Of a DNA stretch of 60,119 bases, positions 26,641 to 35,644 are shown one piece after another. Made by a program: the position numbers and the translations under genes. Under the pieces are notes generated by a model. That model searched no databases. It had not been told where the DNA came from and saw only the letters and a program-made list of their open reading frames with translations. Numbering within the stretch: the first letter of the stretch is position 1; every line of letters begins with the position of its first letter. Origin of the DNA: Buttiauxella izardii (GTDB lineage: Bacteria; Pseudomonadota; Gammaproteobacteria; Enterobacterales; Enterobacteriaceae); the NCBI RefSeq assembly GCF_003601925.1, contig NZ_QZWH01000045.1:1-60119 (forward strand), written 5' to 3'.

Positions 26641-27210
26641 ATGAAACGTATAGCTAAACGTACATTATCTGCTGCTATTATTTTAGCTGCAGTAAGTTCG
26701 CCGTTGATCGCCAATGCGGAAGAAGGGGATGTTACTTTTAATGGTAAAGTTGTTGCCTCTACTTGTGTATTAAAAGGTGTTAATGGAACGGCTCAAAAGA
26801 CAGGTGTTATTGTTACATTACCTGATGTTAATGTAGGTGAATTTAACAAAACCTCTCTGTTAGCAGGGATGACTCCTTTTACCCTTGAGTTAGAAAACTG
26901 CAATACTGCGACCAAACAAAATGCCAGTGTGCATTTTGAAGGGCCAGAGGCACCTAATGATCCGGATGTTTTGAGGAATACCATCGACGCCCCTGCCGGT
27001 GGTGCAAGTGGTGTAGGTATTGCTTTATTTGAAGATAACGGCACAGACAAAATCAGCGTTAAGCCCGGTGTTTATTCTGCTAAGCAGGCAATCGTAAATG
27101 GTGATAATGCGTTGAAATTTAAAGTGGCCTATAAAGCAACTGAAGGAATTGCGTTGATGTCTGATGGTAATGTTTCCGCAAAAGCTATTTTTGATATTGC
27201 CTACGAGTAA
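26641..27210 (+). CDS. type 1-like fimbrial major subunit
   Basis: This 189-residue pilin has a signal peptide (AAIILAAVSSPLIANA), then EEGDVTFNGKVVASTCVLKG, the standard N-terminal donor strand and first beta strands. Cys42 and Cys87 form the expected pilin disulphide. It ends AKAIFDIAYE with the penultimate Tyr of chaperone-usher subunits. First gene of a four-gene cluster (subunit, usher, chaperone, adhesin). Codon use and AT content are lower in GC than in the neighbouring core genes, in line with transfer. Confidence 0.9.
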   Translation: MKRIAKRTLSAAIILAAVSSPLIANAEEGDVTFNGKVVASTCVLKGVNGTAQKTGVIVTLPDVNVGEFNKTSLLAGMTPFTLELENCNTATKQNASVHFEGPEAPNDPDVLRNTIDAPAGGASGVGIALFEDNGTDKISVKPGVYSAKQAIVNGDNALKFKVAYKATEGIALMSDGNVSAKAIFDIAYE

Positions 27211-27269
27211 TATATCGTTACACTTTAAAACATAATTACATCTTAATTTCTCTTATTAATCCGTTTGTA

Positions 27270-29855
27270 ATGAAAAGTGGGGGTATTTTGCTGAATTATA
27301 TAGATGCCCCCGCTTTTATATTAATTATTATTTCGTGGCTTCTATGTGGTTTCTTTGCAAACGCTGCTTGTGCAGAAGATGCACAACCTATTTATGACGT
27401 GAATTTCTTACGTCAGGGAAATGACAACGCTCCATTACCGGACAGCTTTTATAAACCGGATGCCGTGTCTGCTGGCGAAAAAGAAACCGAAGTCTCGGTA
27501 AATGGGGAAAGCAATAAAAAAGTTAAAATAGTCTATTTTCAGAATTTAGAGAAAAAAGAAACAGAGCCTTGCTTTACTGCCGAGTTATTAAAAAATCTGG
27601 GCGTTAACTCTCAGGGGCTTGAGGCAATAAATTCCTCAAGTTTTCAAAATGCCCCAAAAGAAACTTGCCTGGATATGAACCAAAAATGGCCAGATGCCAC
27701 CTTCAAATATGACGAAGGCAATCAAAGCGGCACGTTATCGGTTCCACAGTCCGTTTTAATCCCTGTTGATCCTTTTGCAGTCATAGACCAGAGCCTGTGG
27801 GATAACGGAATTAACGCGGTACGCCTGAATTACAACGCCTATACCTACCAGACGAATAACCATTCAGGCGCGGGCGATTCCACCACTAACAGCAGTTATT
27901 TAAGTCTGAATTCGGCCATAAATTTGGGGCGCTTTCGTTTTTATAGTTTCGATACATTCAATAAAAATGACAACGAAAAGTGGGAAAACAACCACGATCA
28001 CGCCTATGGCGAAGTGGACGTTAATCCGCTGCTGTCTACGCTTTCGATGGGAGGGGTTTACAGCGCCGCTCCGAATAACATTATGGGTTCGATCCCTATA
28101 AATGGGATGTCGATAGGGACCAATGCGCAGATGTTGCCCAATGAATCCTTTAACTACACGCCGGTGATTCGTGGTGTGGCGCGAACCAATGCCAAAGTCA
28201 CTATTCGCCAGCGTAATAACATTATTTATAGTAAAACCGTGCCGCCGGGCAGCTTTGCGATAACCGACCTGGTCAACGCCCAGCATGATACTGACCTGAA
28301 CGTCACCGTTGAGGAAAGCGACGGCACGCAGCAGACATTCAGCATGCCATATACATCTGTGCCCGACATGATTCGCCCTGGAAGCTGGCGCTACAGCGTG
28401 AGCGCAGGCCGTTATCGCGGCAGCGATTCCCTCAGCCATTCGCCAAATATTGCTCAGGCCAGCCTCGAGTACGGTTTTGACAAAATGACGTTGAGTAATG
28501 TTCTGCTGGCGGGTGAAGGCTACAAATCGGTGGGGATTGGCGGCGCGTACAACCTGGGTTACTGGGGAACGCTGTCCCTGGACTGGGCGATGGAACGCCA
28601 TGAAGACGACGGTTCAGAGGTAGAAAACCAGGCGGCGCAAACCACCCATCAAGGGCAGGCTGTTCGGGTGTTATATGCACGCCAGTTCGATTCCACGAAC
28701 ACCTCAGTCCAGGTGTCGGGCTATCACTTCCGCACGCCAGATTTTCAGGAATTTAGCGATTATGCCGACCGTCGCTGGGGCGATGGTGATGACTATTCTG
28801 AGCATCGTAGAAACGAATTTGAGCTGACCGTAAACCAGATATTAGGCAGCTATGGCAACGTGTATCTGACGCTGGACAAAACCCAGTATTATCAGGACAA
28901 ACCCGGCGGGCACTCGCTGACGTTTGGCTATAATGCATTAATAGGTAAAGCCTCCGTGGGCCTTAACGCCAGCTACAACAAAACCGAAGGTAGCAGTAAT
29001 AGCAACGACAAACAGTTGTCGATGAACATCTCTATACCTCTGGATTTCGGCGAACACCACAGCAGCTCATTGTCGTTCTCCACGACCAGCAGCGGCGGTC
29101 AGAGCAGCCAGAACGCGACGCTATCGGATTCAGTGTTGGATAACACGCTGGATTACAGCGTTAGTGCGCAGCGCAACGAGCAGGGCGAGTTGTCGCCTTC
29201 GGCAGCAGTAAACTACCGAACTCCATCGGCAAACTACACAGCCAGCACGTCGTTAGGCAAAGATTCTGATCAGTATTCACTGGGTGTTTCTGGCGCCATG
29301 TTGGGGTACAGCGGGGGCGTGATTCTGGCGCAAAACCTCAGCGACACGGTGAATATCGTCGAAGCGCCCGACGCCGCGAATGTCTCGATTGACGGGCATC
29401 CTGGCGTGCGAACTAACGCTAAAGGTAACGCGGTAGTGCCGTATGTTACTCCATATCGTGAAAACAAAATTTCACTCGATACCCGCACTGCGGCACAAAA
29501 CGTGGAATTGCAACAAACAGGAATGAACGTGACGCCAACACGCGGCGCCGTGACTTTGACCCGTTTTGCGACCCGCGTCGGTCGGCGAGCCATCGTTAAA
29601 TTAACCCTGCCAGACGGTAAGAACGCGCCATTCGGTGCTTACGTTTATCAGGAAAAGGTAGAAGTCGGAATGGTCGCCAATGACGGCATTATTTATTTGT
29701 CTGGTGTACTGGCGAAAGGCACGACGCCACTAACGGTGCAATGGGGTGATAAAGGGAGTGAGCAATGCCACTTTACCCTTCCCGCGACGACAGAGTCCTC
29801 GTCTTCTGATTGGTATCAACAAACGCAGCAAATATGTCAGCCAGGTGCAGCATGA
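27270..29855 (+). CDS. fimbrial outer-membrane usher
   Basis: This 861-residue FimD/PapC-type usher accepts chaperone-subunit complexes and extrudes the fibre through the outer membrane. It has an N-terminal periplasmic domain (YDVNFLRQGNDNAPLPD...), a plug and barrel (VIRGVARTNAKVTIRQRNNIIYSKTVPPGSFAITDL), and C-terminal domains (DGHPGVRTNAKGNAVVPYVTPYRENKISLDT). The C-terminal CHFTLPATT...ICQPG carries the usual two cysteines. The ATG at 27270 has a poor leader; TTG at 27288 follows GTGGGGG and may be the real start, still giving a signal peptide. The stop overlaps the chaperone start by four bases. Confidence 0.9.
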   Translation: MKSGGILLNYIDAPAFILIIISWLLCGFFANAACAEDAQPIYDVNFLRQGNDNAPLPDSFYKPDAVSAGEKETEVSVNGESNKKVKIVYFQNLEKKETEPCFTAELLKNLGVNSQGLEAINSSSFQNAPKETCLDMNQKWPDATFKYDEGNQSGTLSVPQSVLIPVDPFAVIDQSLWDNGINAVRLNYNAYTYQTNNHSGAGDSTTNSSYLSLNSAINLGRFRFYSFDTFNKNDNEKWENNHDHAYGEVDVNPLLSTLSMGGVYSAAPNNIMGSIPINGMSIGTNAQMLPNESFNYTPVIRGVARTNAKVTIRQRNNIIYSKTVPPGSFAITDLVNAQHDTDLNVTVEESDGTQQTFSMPYTSVPDMIRPGSWRYSVSAGRYRGSDSLSHSPNIAQASLEYGFDKMTLSNVLLAGEGYKSVGIGGAYNLGYWGTLSLDWAMERHEDDGSEVENQAAQTTHQGQAVRVLYARQFDSTNTSVQVSGYHFRTPDFQEFSDYADRRWGDGDDYSEHRRNEFELTVNQILGSYGNVYLTLDKTQYYQDKPGGHSLTFGYNALIGKASVGLNASYNKTEGSSNSNDKQLSMNISIPLDFGEHHSSSLSFSTTSSGGQSSQNATLSDSVLDNTLDYSVSAQRNEQGELSPSAAVNYRTPSANYTASTSLGKDSDQYSLGVSGAMLGYSGGVILAQNLSDTVNIVEAPDAANVSIDGHPGVRTNAKGNAVVPYVTPYRENKISLDTRTAAQNVELQQTGMNVTPTRGAVTLTRFATRVGRRAIVKLTLPDGKNAPFGAYVYQEKVEVGMVANDGIIYLSGVLAKGTTPLTVQWGDKGSEQCHFTLPATTESSSSDWYQQTQQICQPGAA

Positions 29856-30559
29856 ATCTTAAGTTTTTAAAATATACCGCTCTTTTATTGGGCATTGTTT
29901 CCGCTTCTGCGAGCTTTGCCGCAGTCAGGCCAGAATCGACCCGCGCATTAATTTATGTCAGCGACAAAGAAGGCAGCGTGCCGATTACCAACGACAGCAC
30001 GGATACTGCCTATCTGGTGCAGTCGTGGCTTGTGGATCTCAAAGGGAACGACAAAAACATTCCCGTTATTCTGACTCCGCCGCTGTTCAAAATTGAACCG
30101 AAAAAACAGGCTAAACTGCGTTTAATGGTGGTGCCAAACCAACTGCCTCAGGATCGCGAATCTGTTTACTGGCTGGTGATTCAGGAAATCCCACCGAAAA
30201 CCACGGCTAAATCTAATGAACTGGTGGTGGCGGTTCGCACGCGCATGAAAGTGTTTATTCGCCCTCAGGGTTTAGAAGGCAAACCGCGTGAGAGCGTGGA
30301 AAAACTGAACTGGCGCGTGGAATCGAGCGGTAAAGAGAGCTGGCTTGTGGCGCAGAACCCAACGCCGTATTACGTCAGCTTTGCCGAACTGGATGTCAAT
30401 TCCAAAGAGTTGAGCGATCGCCGTGAAATGGTGCCTGCCAAAGGTGAAGCACGTTATCGCCTGCCTGCCGGAGTCTCAGCCGGTAACCTGAACGTGAGTT
30501 ATTCAGCCATTAATGATTTTGGTGGCAACAGCGCGGTTATCACTAAAAGCGTTAAATAA
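29852..30559 (+). CDS. periplasmic fimbrial chaperone
   Basis: This 235-residue PapD/FimC-type chaperone has a signal peptide ending ASASFA, then AVRPESTRALIYV, where the Arg corresponds to the subunit-anchoring residue. KKQAKLRLMVVPNQLPQDRESVYWLVIQEIPP is the classic G1-F1 region and VFIRPQGLEGKP the interdomain linker; QNPTPYYVSF starts the second Ig domain. Start at 29852 overlaps the usher stop as ATGA, so the two are translationally coupled. It folds fimbrial subunits by donor-strand complementation. Confidence 0.93.
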   Translation: MNLKFLKYTALLLGIVSASASFAAVRPESTRALIYVSDKEGSVPITNDSTDTAYLVQSWLVDLKGNDKNIPVILTPPLFKIEPKKQAKLRLMVVPNQLPQDRESVYWLVIQEIPPKTTAKSNELVVAVRTRMKVFIRPQGLEGKPRESVEKLNWRVESSGKESWLVAQNPTPYYVSFAELDVNSKELSDRREMVPAKGEARYRLPAGVSAGNLNVSYSAINDFGGNSAVITKSVK

Positions 30560-30579
30560 CCTTATCTACAAAGGCCCCT

Positions 30580-31710
30580 ATGAAGCTAAAAAATGGTATT
30601 GCCGGGATGTTTTTACTGGCGCTCGCCACACCAGGTTGGGCTGCTTTTAGCTGCTCAATTGACGACGGGGGCGTGAAACCTTTTAGCCTGATGGGGCCAG
30701 ATAACCCAATTGTTGTCTCGCAAAATACGCCTGATGGAACGGTCATTAAGCACTGGGATTACGGTGAATTCCTGCCCAGCATGAAGTTTTCCTGCACTAC
30801 TGGCGGGCAAATGATGACCTTCCCGGCAGGGTTCAACGGCTATATCTGGCTGAATCTTACCGCTGTGAATAACAGCATTTATGCTAACGGGATCGCTGCA
30901 ACAAATAACCCCGGTTTATTTTTGCGCTTGTATGTCAAAGCGGTTTCCGTTAACGACTCACCTGTGGCAAATAGCTATCCCCCATCCGAAATGGTTCCGG
31001 GCAAAACCCTGAATACGGAATACCTGCTAACGGATAAAACGGCCTCTGTGTTGTTCCAGTTTGGTGGGCAATATAATGTGGATAAAAGCCAGTACTCCTT
31101 TGACGGGGCAAAAAACTTTGCCGTGCAGGCGATGGCTGCCGATTTAGTTAAACATGGCACTATTACATACGATGGCACTCCCGCGGTCATTGGTTCTCCC
31201 CTACGATATAATATTGAAAACTCAAACGATCAAAGCGCCTACGTGACAGTATTGCTGGGCACAGGCGTTTATCTCGCCCAGCCAAGTTGCGAATTAATTA
31301 ATAAACACCAGATTGTCGATTTGCCCGACTTAATGAAAAAAAGCGGCGGCGGCTTGCCTTATGAGGGTTCGCGTAAAGCTTTCGATTTAACGATTGAATG
31401 CAGCAACACGATGGATAATATGGACATCACTTTTAGTGACGCCAATTCAGCGCAAACCGATGAATATTTGAGTATGTTTGATGCCAGCTCAAGCAAGCCT
31501 ATTTCGGGCATTGGCGTCGGTTTGTTTGATGAAAACGGCAATAAAGTCACTTTAGGCGAAGCGGTAAAAACCGGCGCCGCGATTCAGGGCGTGGGCAATA
31601 AACGCTTTTATGCCGCCATGACGCAAACCGAATCTGACATAAAATCGGAAGGCCAGGATTACGGCGGTGACGTCACGGCCCGAGCTAATGTGGTGTTAAC
31701 CTATTACTGA
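30580..31710 (+). CDS. fimbrial tip adhesin, two-domain
   Basis: This 376-residue exported protein has a signal peptide (MKLKNGIAGMFLLALATPGWA) and AFSCSIDDGG at the mature start. Residues 23 to about 210 should be a receptor-binding domain, followed by a pilin domain (about 220-376) with QPSCELINKHQIVDLPDL and FDLTIECSN, the latter pair of Cys forming the pilin disulphide. The end TARANVVLTYY has the C-terminal aromatic signature. Twice subunit length and last in the operon, so it is the likely tip adhesin. Ligand unknown; I see no clear FimH-type mannose pocket. Confidence 0.85.
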   Translation: MKLKNGIAGMFLLALATPGWAAFSCSIDDGGVKPFSLMGPDNPIVVSQNTPDGTVIKHWDYGEFLPSMKFSCTTGGQMMTFPAGFNGYIWLNLTAVNNSIYANGIAATNNPGLFLRLYVKAVSVNDSPVANSYPPSEMVPGKTLNTEYLLTDKTASVLFQFGGQYNVDKSQYSFDGAKNFAVQAMAADLVKHGTITYDGTPAVIGSPLRYNIENSNDQSAYVTVLLGTGVYLAQPSCELINKHQIVDLPDLMKKSGGGLPYEGSRKAFDLTIECSNTMDNMDITFSDANSAQTDEYLSMFDASSSKPISGIGVGLFDENGNKVTLGEAVKTGAAIQGVGNKRFYAAMTQTESDIKSEGQDYGGDVTARANVVLTYY

Positions 31711-31755
31711 CGAGATGGTTTTCAAGCAAAGTTGAGACGATGAGAATTTTAAATA

Positions 31756-33003
31756 ATGAGCAGTGAAGCGACCGCAATATCTTCAAAGCGCGCGTTTCAC
31801 TATGCGTCGTTCCGTAATCTGTTTTTCGCACGTCTTCTTACCGTTCTGGGCAATGGAATTGCGCCGATTGCGCTGGCCTTTGCGGTGCTCGATATGGGCG
31901 GAACGGCTGCTGATTTAGGCATTGTGATTGCCGCACGTTCAATTTTTAACGTCGCCTTTCTGCTGATTGGCGGGGTTCTCGCCGACCGCTACTCGCGAAG
32001 CAAAGTTCTGCTTTATTCATCTGTGATTGCTGCCGTTTCGCAGGGCATTGTGGCGGGTCTGGTGCTGGATGGCTCGGCGACGATTGCACTGCTGGCGGTG
32101 CTTGGCGCGATAAACGGCGCGGCGGCGGGAGCATCATTACCGGCTTCGCAATCCATGGTTCCGCAAACCGTTCCGGTGCATTCATTGCGTGAAGCGAATG
32201 CCCTGGTTCAGCTTGGGATTTACGGCGGAACGGTGATTGGCGCATCGTTAGGCGGCGTGCTCATCAGCGTGCTGGGGCCGGGCTGGGGACTCGCTGTCGA
32301 TGCCCTGGGTTTTGCCGCATCCGCACCGCTTTATTTGATGATTCGCACCCATTCAATACAGCCGCAAGGCACGCAATCCAACATCTTGCAGGACTTGAAA
32401 GACGGCTGGACAGAGTTTATTTCTCGCTCCTGGGTTTGGGCGATCGTCGTGCAATTTACTATCGTGAATGCGGCCTTTAGCGGCGTGATGATGGTGCTCG
32501 GTCCGGTGGTAGCCGATACCACATTTGGCCGTGCGGGTTGGGGAATGGCGATTGCGGCACAAAGTGCGGGCTTGATTATCGGCTCTGTTATTGCGCTGCG
32601 CTGGCGGCCTCGCCGCGACTTATTCATCGGCACGATATTGACCGTATTTTGCGCCGGGCCGATTGTGGTTCTTGCTGTCGTGCCATCGACATCGCTTTTA
32701 ATGGCAGCATTCTTTGTCGCAGGAATCGGTTTCGGGTTGTTCGGTGTGGCGTGGGCGCAGTCATTGCAAACCCATATTCCGCCAGAAAAACTGGCGCGGG
32801 TTTACGCTTATGACGCGTTAGGTTCGTTCGTGGCAATTCCGATTGGCGAGCTTGCCGCAGGCCCGCTGGCGATGCACTACGGCAATGAAAAAGTGTTACT
32901 GGCTTGCGCGCTGGCCGTGTTGCTGGCGACGATGGCCGCCAGTTTCACACCATCCATCAGGCGGCTGAATAATTCAGCTCAGGTCAGGCAGCATCAGGTT
33001 TAA
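31756..33003 (+). CDS. MFS transporter, EntS-like (MFS_3)
   Basis: This 415-residue protein has about twelve membrane segments. FRNLFFARLLTVLGNGIAPIALAFAVLDMGGTAADLGIVIAARSI at the start and the loop ADRYSRSKVLLYSS are the MFS motif A region of EntS/MFS_3-type exporters. Its 3' end overlaps the 3' end of the convergent M24-fold gene by 20 bases. It starts 45 bases after the fimbrial adhesin with a weak leader, so it may be read from its own promoter. Substrate unknown; drug or siderophore export is the family's usual role. Confidence 0.85.
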   Translation: MSSEATAISSKRAFHYASFRNLFFARLLTVLGNGIAPIALAFAVLDMGGTAADLGIVIAARSIFNVAFLLIGGVLADRYSRSKVLLYSSVIAAVSQGIVAGLVLDGSATIALLAVLGAINGAAAGASLPASQSMVPQTVPVHSLREANALVQLGIYGGTVIGASLGGVLISVLGPGWGLAVDALGFAASAPLYLMIRTHSIQPQGTQSNILQDLKDGWTEFISRSWVWAIVVQFTIVNAAFSGVMMVLGPVVADTTFGRAGWGMAIAAQSAGLIIGSVIALRWRPRRDLFIGTILTVFCAGPIVVLAVVPSTSLLMAAFFVAGIGFGLFGVAWAQSLQTHIPPEKLARVYAYDALGSFVAIPIGELAAGPLAMHYGNEKVLLACALAVLLATMAASFTPSIRRLNNSAQVRQHQV

Positions 33004-34387
33004 GTCTGCAAACTAGCGCCAAATCCTTGTTCAGCAGATAAGGCCGCAAATACCCCACGGTGTTAGACAGCGGCAGCACATCTTCAGGTAATTGAATATG
33101 CAGCACGTCGCGGATGTATTCCCGACGTGCGCTAATACGCTGCCAAAGTGCGGGATAATCGGTTTTGATCTGCTCGCGAAGCGCTTCGTCTGCCAGCGCA
33201 ACGGTGTCTTCAATGCTGGCTCCGGCGTAGCCTTTGCGTGACGGAATAATGTCGATTTGCAGCAGCATTCCGCTGGCTAAAGGAATATCGGAAGCCGGAA
33301 AAATCGGCGAGCATAACCACTCTTCATCAGCCACTAAATGCCCTGGATTCAGGTGCCAGTGGTACTCCGCTTTCGGCAATACGCGCTCAATCAGGTCGTA
33401 AACTTCATGGCCCTTCACGCCAACACGCATATTCTCAAGCCAGGCGACCACCGCGCGATAATAAGGAATCGCCACCACGTCGACGTAATCTTTAACCTCT
33501 GGATTAAGCTCATCAGCGTTGCTAACCACATACGCCGCGCGGCTGGTTAAACCGCCTTTATAGCTGACGGTTAACGAGAATTTATCGCCTTTTTGGATTT
33601 GTTTATCGGAAGGATAAAGGTTGGCGTTTTCAAAGCGATCGCCTGTGGCGGCAATGGTGACGACGTTATTGGCTTGCCCTTCAGCAGCCAGCAGGGCGGC
33701 AATCGCCTTTTCTGATTTACCCACTTCAATGGCGTTAAGAGCGGTCAGTGCCGCACCTGATGCCAGATTGGCACCGTATTCGTAATGAGCGATTTCATTG
33801 GCGTTATTAATTATGCGAGCGCCCTCGCGCGGGGAGATAAACAGCCCGGTCGCATTCAGCAGTTGGCAATTACTGGTGAGCGCGGATTGAAGTGCCTGGA
33901 AAATAAAAGTTGGGATATCGAACAGTGACACGTTGTTATCGTAGCTGCCGGTGAACAGCTTCCAGCCCGCGATACCGACGCGCTGTTGCCCGCCCAGCCC
34001 GGCTTGTTTCAACACTTGGTGCAGGGAAAGCGTGGTGTCCATCGGCTGATTGGGCAGCGAAAACCACGGCGCGTGAACCTCGCTGGCTGAGATTCTGGAA
34101 TACTGCGCGAGCTTGAGGTTTTCATTGCCGAGCACCAGCACCGCCTCGCCGCTTTTGTGCAGTACCAGTAAACCTTCTTCAAAGCGCGGGATAAAACCGG
34201 TGAGATATTCAAAGTTGCCGCCGTGTTCTTTGTCGGCGTAAACCACTAACGCATCAAGATTCTGCCGCGCCATTCCCTGCAAAACTTTGCGCAAGCGCTG
34301 TTCAATCGTCTGGTCATTTAACACAACGCTCGGCACGTTGAGGTAGATTTCAGGCTGCTTGATGGTGGTAAGGGTAATGTTCGTCAT
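32984..34387 (-). CDS. M24 (aminopeptidase P-fold) protein without usual metal ligands
   Basis: This 467-residue protein has a creatinase/prolidase N-terminal domain (MARQNLDALVVYADKEHGGNFEYLTGFIPRFEEGLLVLH) and a pita-bread C-terminal domain. Where active M24 peptidases have two metal-binding aspartates (D-x-G...S-D), this one reads SLTVSYKGGLTSRAAYVV. The later His (NPGHLV) and Glu (ASIEDTVAL) remain, while the mid Glu appears as Asp in LQIDII. It is therefore probably not a normal metallopeptidase. GGAG precedes the ATG by ten bases. Tail-to-tail overlap with the MFS gene. Alternative: an unusual hydrolase of the creatinase type, which needs no metal. Confidence 0.72.
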   Translation of the reverse strand: MTNITLTTIKQPEIYLNVPSVVLNDQTIEQRLRKVLQGMARQNLDALVVYADKEHGGNFEYLTGFIPRFEEGLLVLHKSGEAVLVLGNENLKLAQYSRISASEVHAPWFSLPNQPMDTTLSLHQVLKQAGLGGQQRVGIAGWKLFTGSYDNNVSLFDIPTFIFQALQSALTSNCQLLNATGLFISPREGARIINNANEIAHYEYGANLASGAALTALNAIEVGKSEKAIAALLAAEGQANNVVTIAATGDRFENANLYPSDKQIQKGDKFSLTVSYKGGLTSRAAYVVSNADELNPEVKDYVDVVAIPYYRAVVAWLENMRVGVKGHEVYDLIERVLPKAEYHWHLNPGHLVADEEWLCSPIFPASDIPLASGMLLQIDIIPSRKGYAGASIEDTVALADEALREQIKTDYPALWQRISARREYIRDVLHIQLPEDVLPLSNTVGYLRPYLLNKDLALVCRLKPDAA

Positions 34388-34452
34388 GGGTCTGTAACTC
34401 CGTTTTCTTTTCCCTGGAAGAACCTTAACTTACCACCGGGTGAATGCCGAAC

Positions 34453-35502
34453 CTATCCCGGCAGCCTGGATTTGGGACGCCCAGGGCCAAGTAATACCGC
34501 CAGTTTCGCGCCGCCTTTGGTGGTTTCCATCAGAATTTTACACACGCTGGTGAGCGGAACGGAAAGCAACATGCCCACCGGGCCGAGCAGCCATCCCCAG
34601 AACAGTAACGACAGGAAGACCACAAACGTCGACATTCCCAGGCCGCGACCCATCATGCGCGGCTCAAGGATATTCCCCAGCACCATATGGACGACCAGGA
34701 ACAGCACGCCAACCAGCACCATTTCGTATGTGCCGTTGAACAAAAATGCCTGAATCATTGGCGGAATGGCGGAAATCACTGAGCCGATATTGGGAATGTA
34801 ATTGAGCAAGAAGCCGAGCACGCCCCACATCAGCGCAAACTGTACGCCCAGTAATTCGAGGCCCAGCCAGATAATCAGCCCCGTCCACAGGCTGATTAAA
34901 GTTTTCAGCGCCAGATAATGCGTTACGCCTTTTAATGCGCGGTGCAAACTGGCGATGTGAACTTTCGGGTTAGAAAGGGCAAAACGCAGTTTGTACGGAA
35001 CGTGGCGCACCTCGAACAACATAAATACCACGGTCATCACCAGCAGCAGAATGCTGGCCATCGCCCCGGAAAGGCCGGTCATCAGTGTTGTGGCATACGA
35101 CATGACTTTCTCGGAATCCATGCGCTGCAACATGCGCTCGGGCGATAATCGCAGATGCATAAACGGCAGCATCTTTTCTATTTCAAACACCTTTTGCGTC
35201 AGCATCTTGTTGTATTTCGGCAGCAAATCAATGAAGTCACTCATCGACGCCGCCAGCACACCAAACAGCATGGTCAGCAGCACTAACATGGCAAACACGA
35301 CCATCGAAATAGCCAACGGACGATTCACTCCCCGGCGAAGCAACCAGGTCACCAGCGGGTTAAGCACAATGGCAAAAAAGAGCGCCATCAGCAGCTGCAC
35401 GATAATATCTGCGGCGGCATGAATACCGGCCAGAATAATCACCAGCGCTGAAAGTTTGATAAGAATATGCAGCCCGGTTTTATCGGGTTCTGGAGCAAGC
35501 AT
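34453..35502 (-). CDS. yhhT: YhhT, AI-2E-family inner-membrane transporter
   Basis: This 349-residue protein is the same length as E. coli YhhT. It has seven or eight membrane segments and the family motifs FALMWGVLGFLLNYIPNIGSVISAIPP and HMVLGNILEPRMMGRGLGMSTFVVFLSLLFWGWLLGPVGMLLSVPLT. AI-2E proteins export autoinducer-2 or act as ion antiporters; the substrate of YhhT is not established. The end ATTKGGAKLAVLLGPGRPKSRLPG matches E. coli closely. Divergent from yhhS. Confidence 0.95.
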   Translation of the reverse strand: MLAPEPDKTGLHILIKLSALVIILAGIHAAADIIVQLLMALFFAIVLNPLVTWLLRRGVNRPLAISMVVFAMLVLLTMLFGVLAASMSDFIDLLPKYNKMLTQKVFEIEKMLPFMHLRLSPERMLQRMDSEKVMSYATTLMTGLSGAMASILLLVMTVVFMLFEVRHVPYKLRFALSNPKVHIASLHRALKGVTHYLALKTLISLWTGLIIWLGLELLGVQFALMWGVLGFLLNYIPNIGSVISAIPPMIQAFLFNGTYEMVLVGVLFLVVHMVLGNILEPRMMGRGLGMSTFVVFLSLLFWGWLLGPVGMLLSVPLTSVCKILMETTKGGAKLAVLLGPGRPKSRLPG

Positions 35503-35644
35503 GGAAAAATCCTGTATACGAGGGATCTTTATAGTGTAGCGCTTCGTTTATTTCTCACTTGCAGGGCGAGTCTGAAAGTCTGTTGCTGAAATGTGAATCC
35601 TTCCGTGTATATACTTGGGAACGCTGTTTTAAAAGTGAATGACC

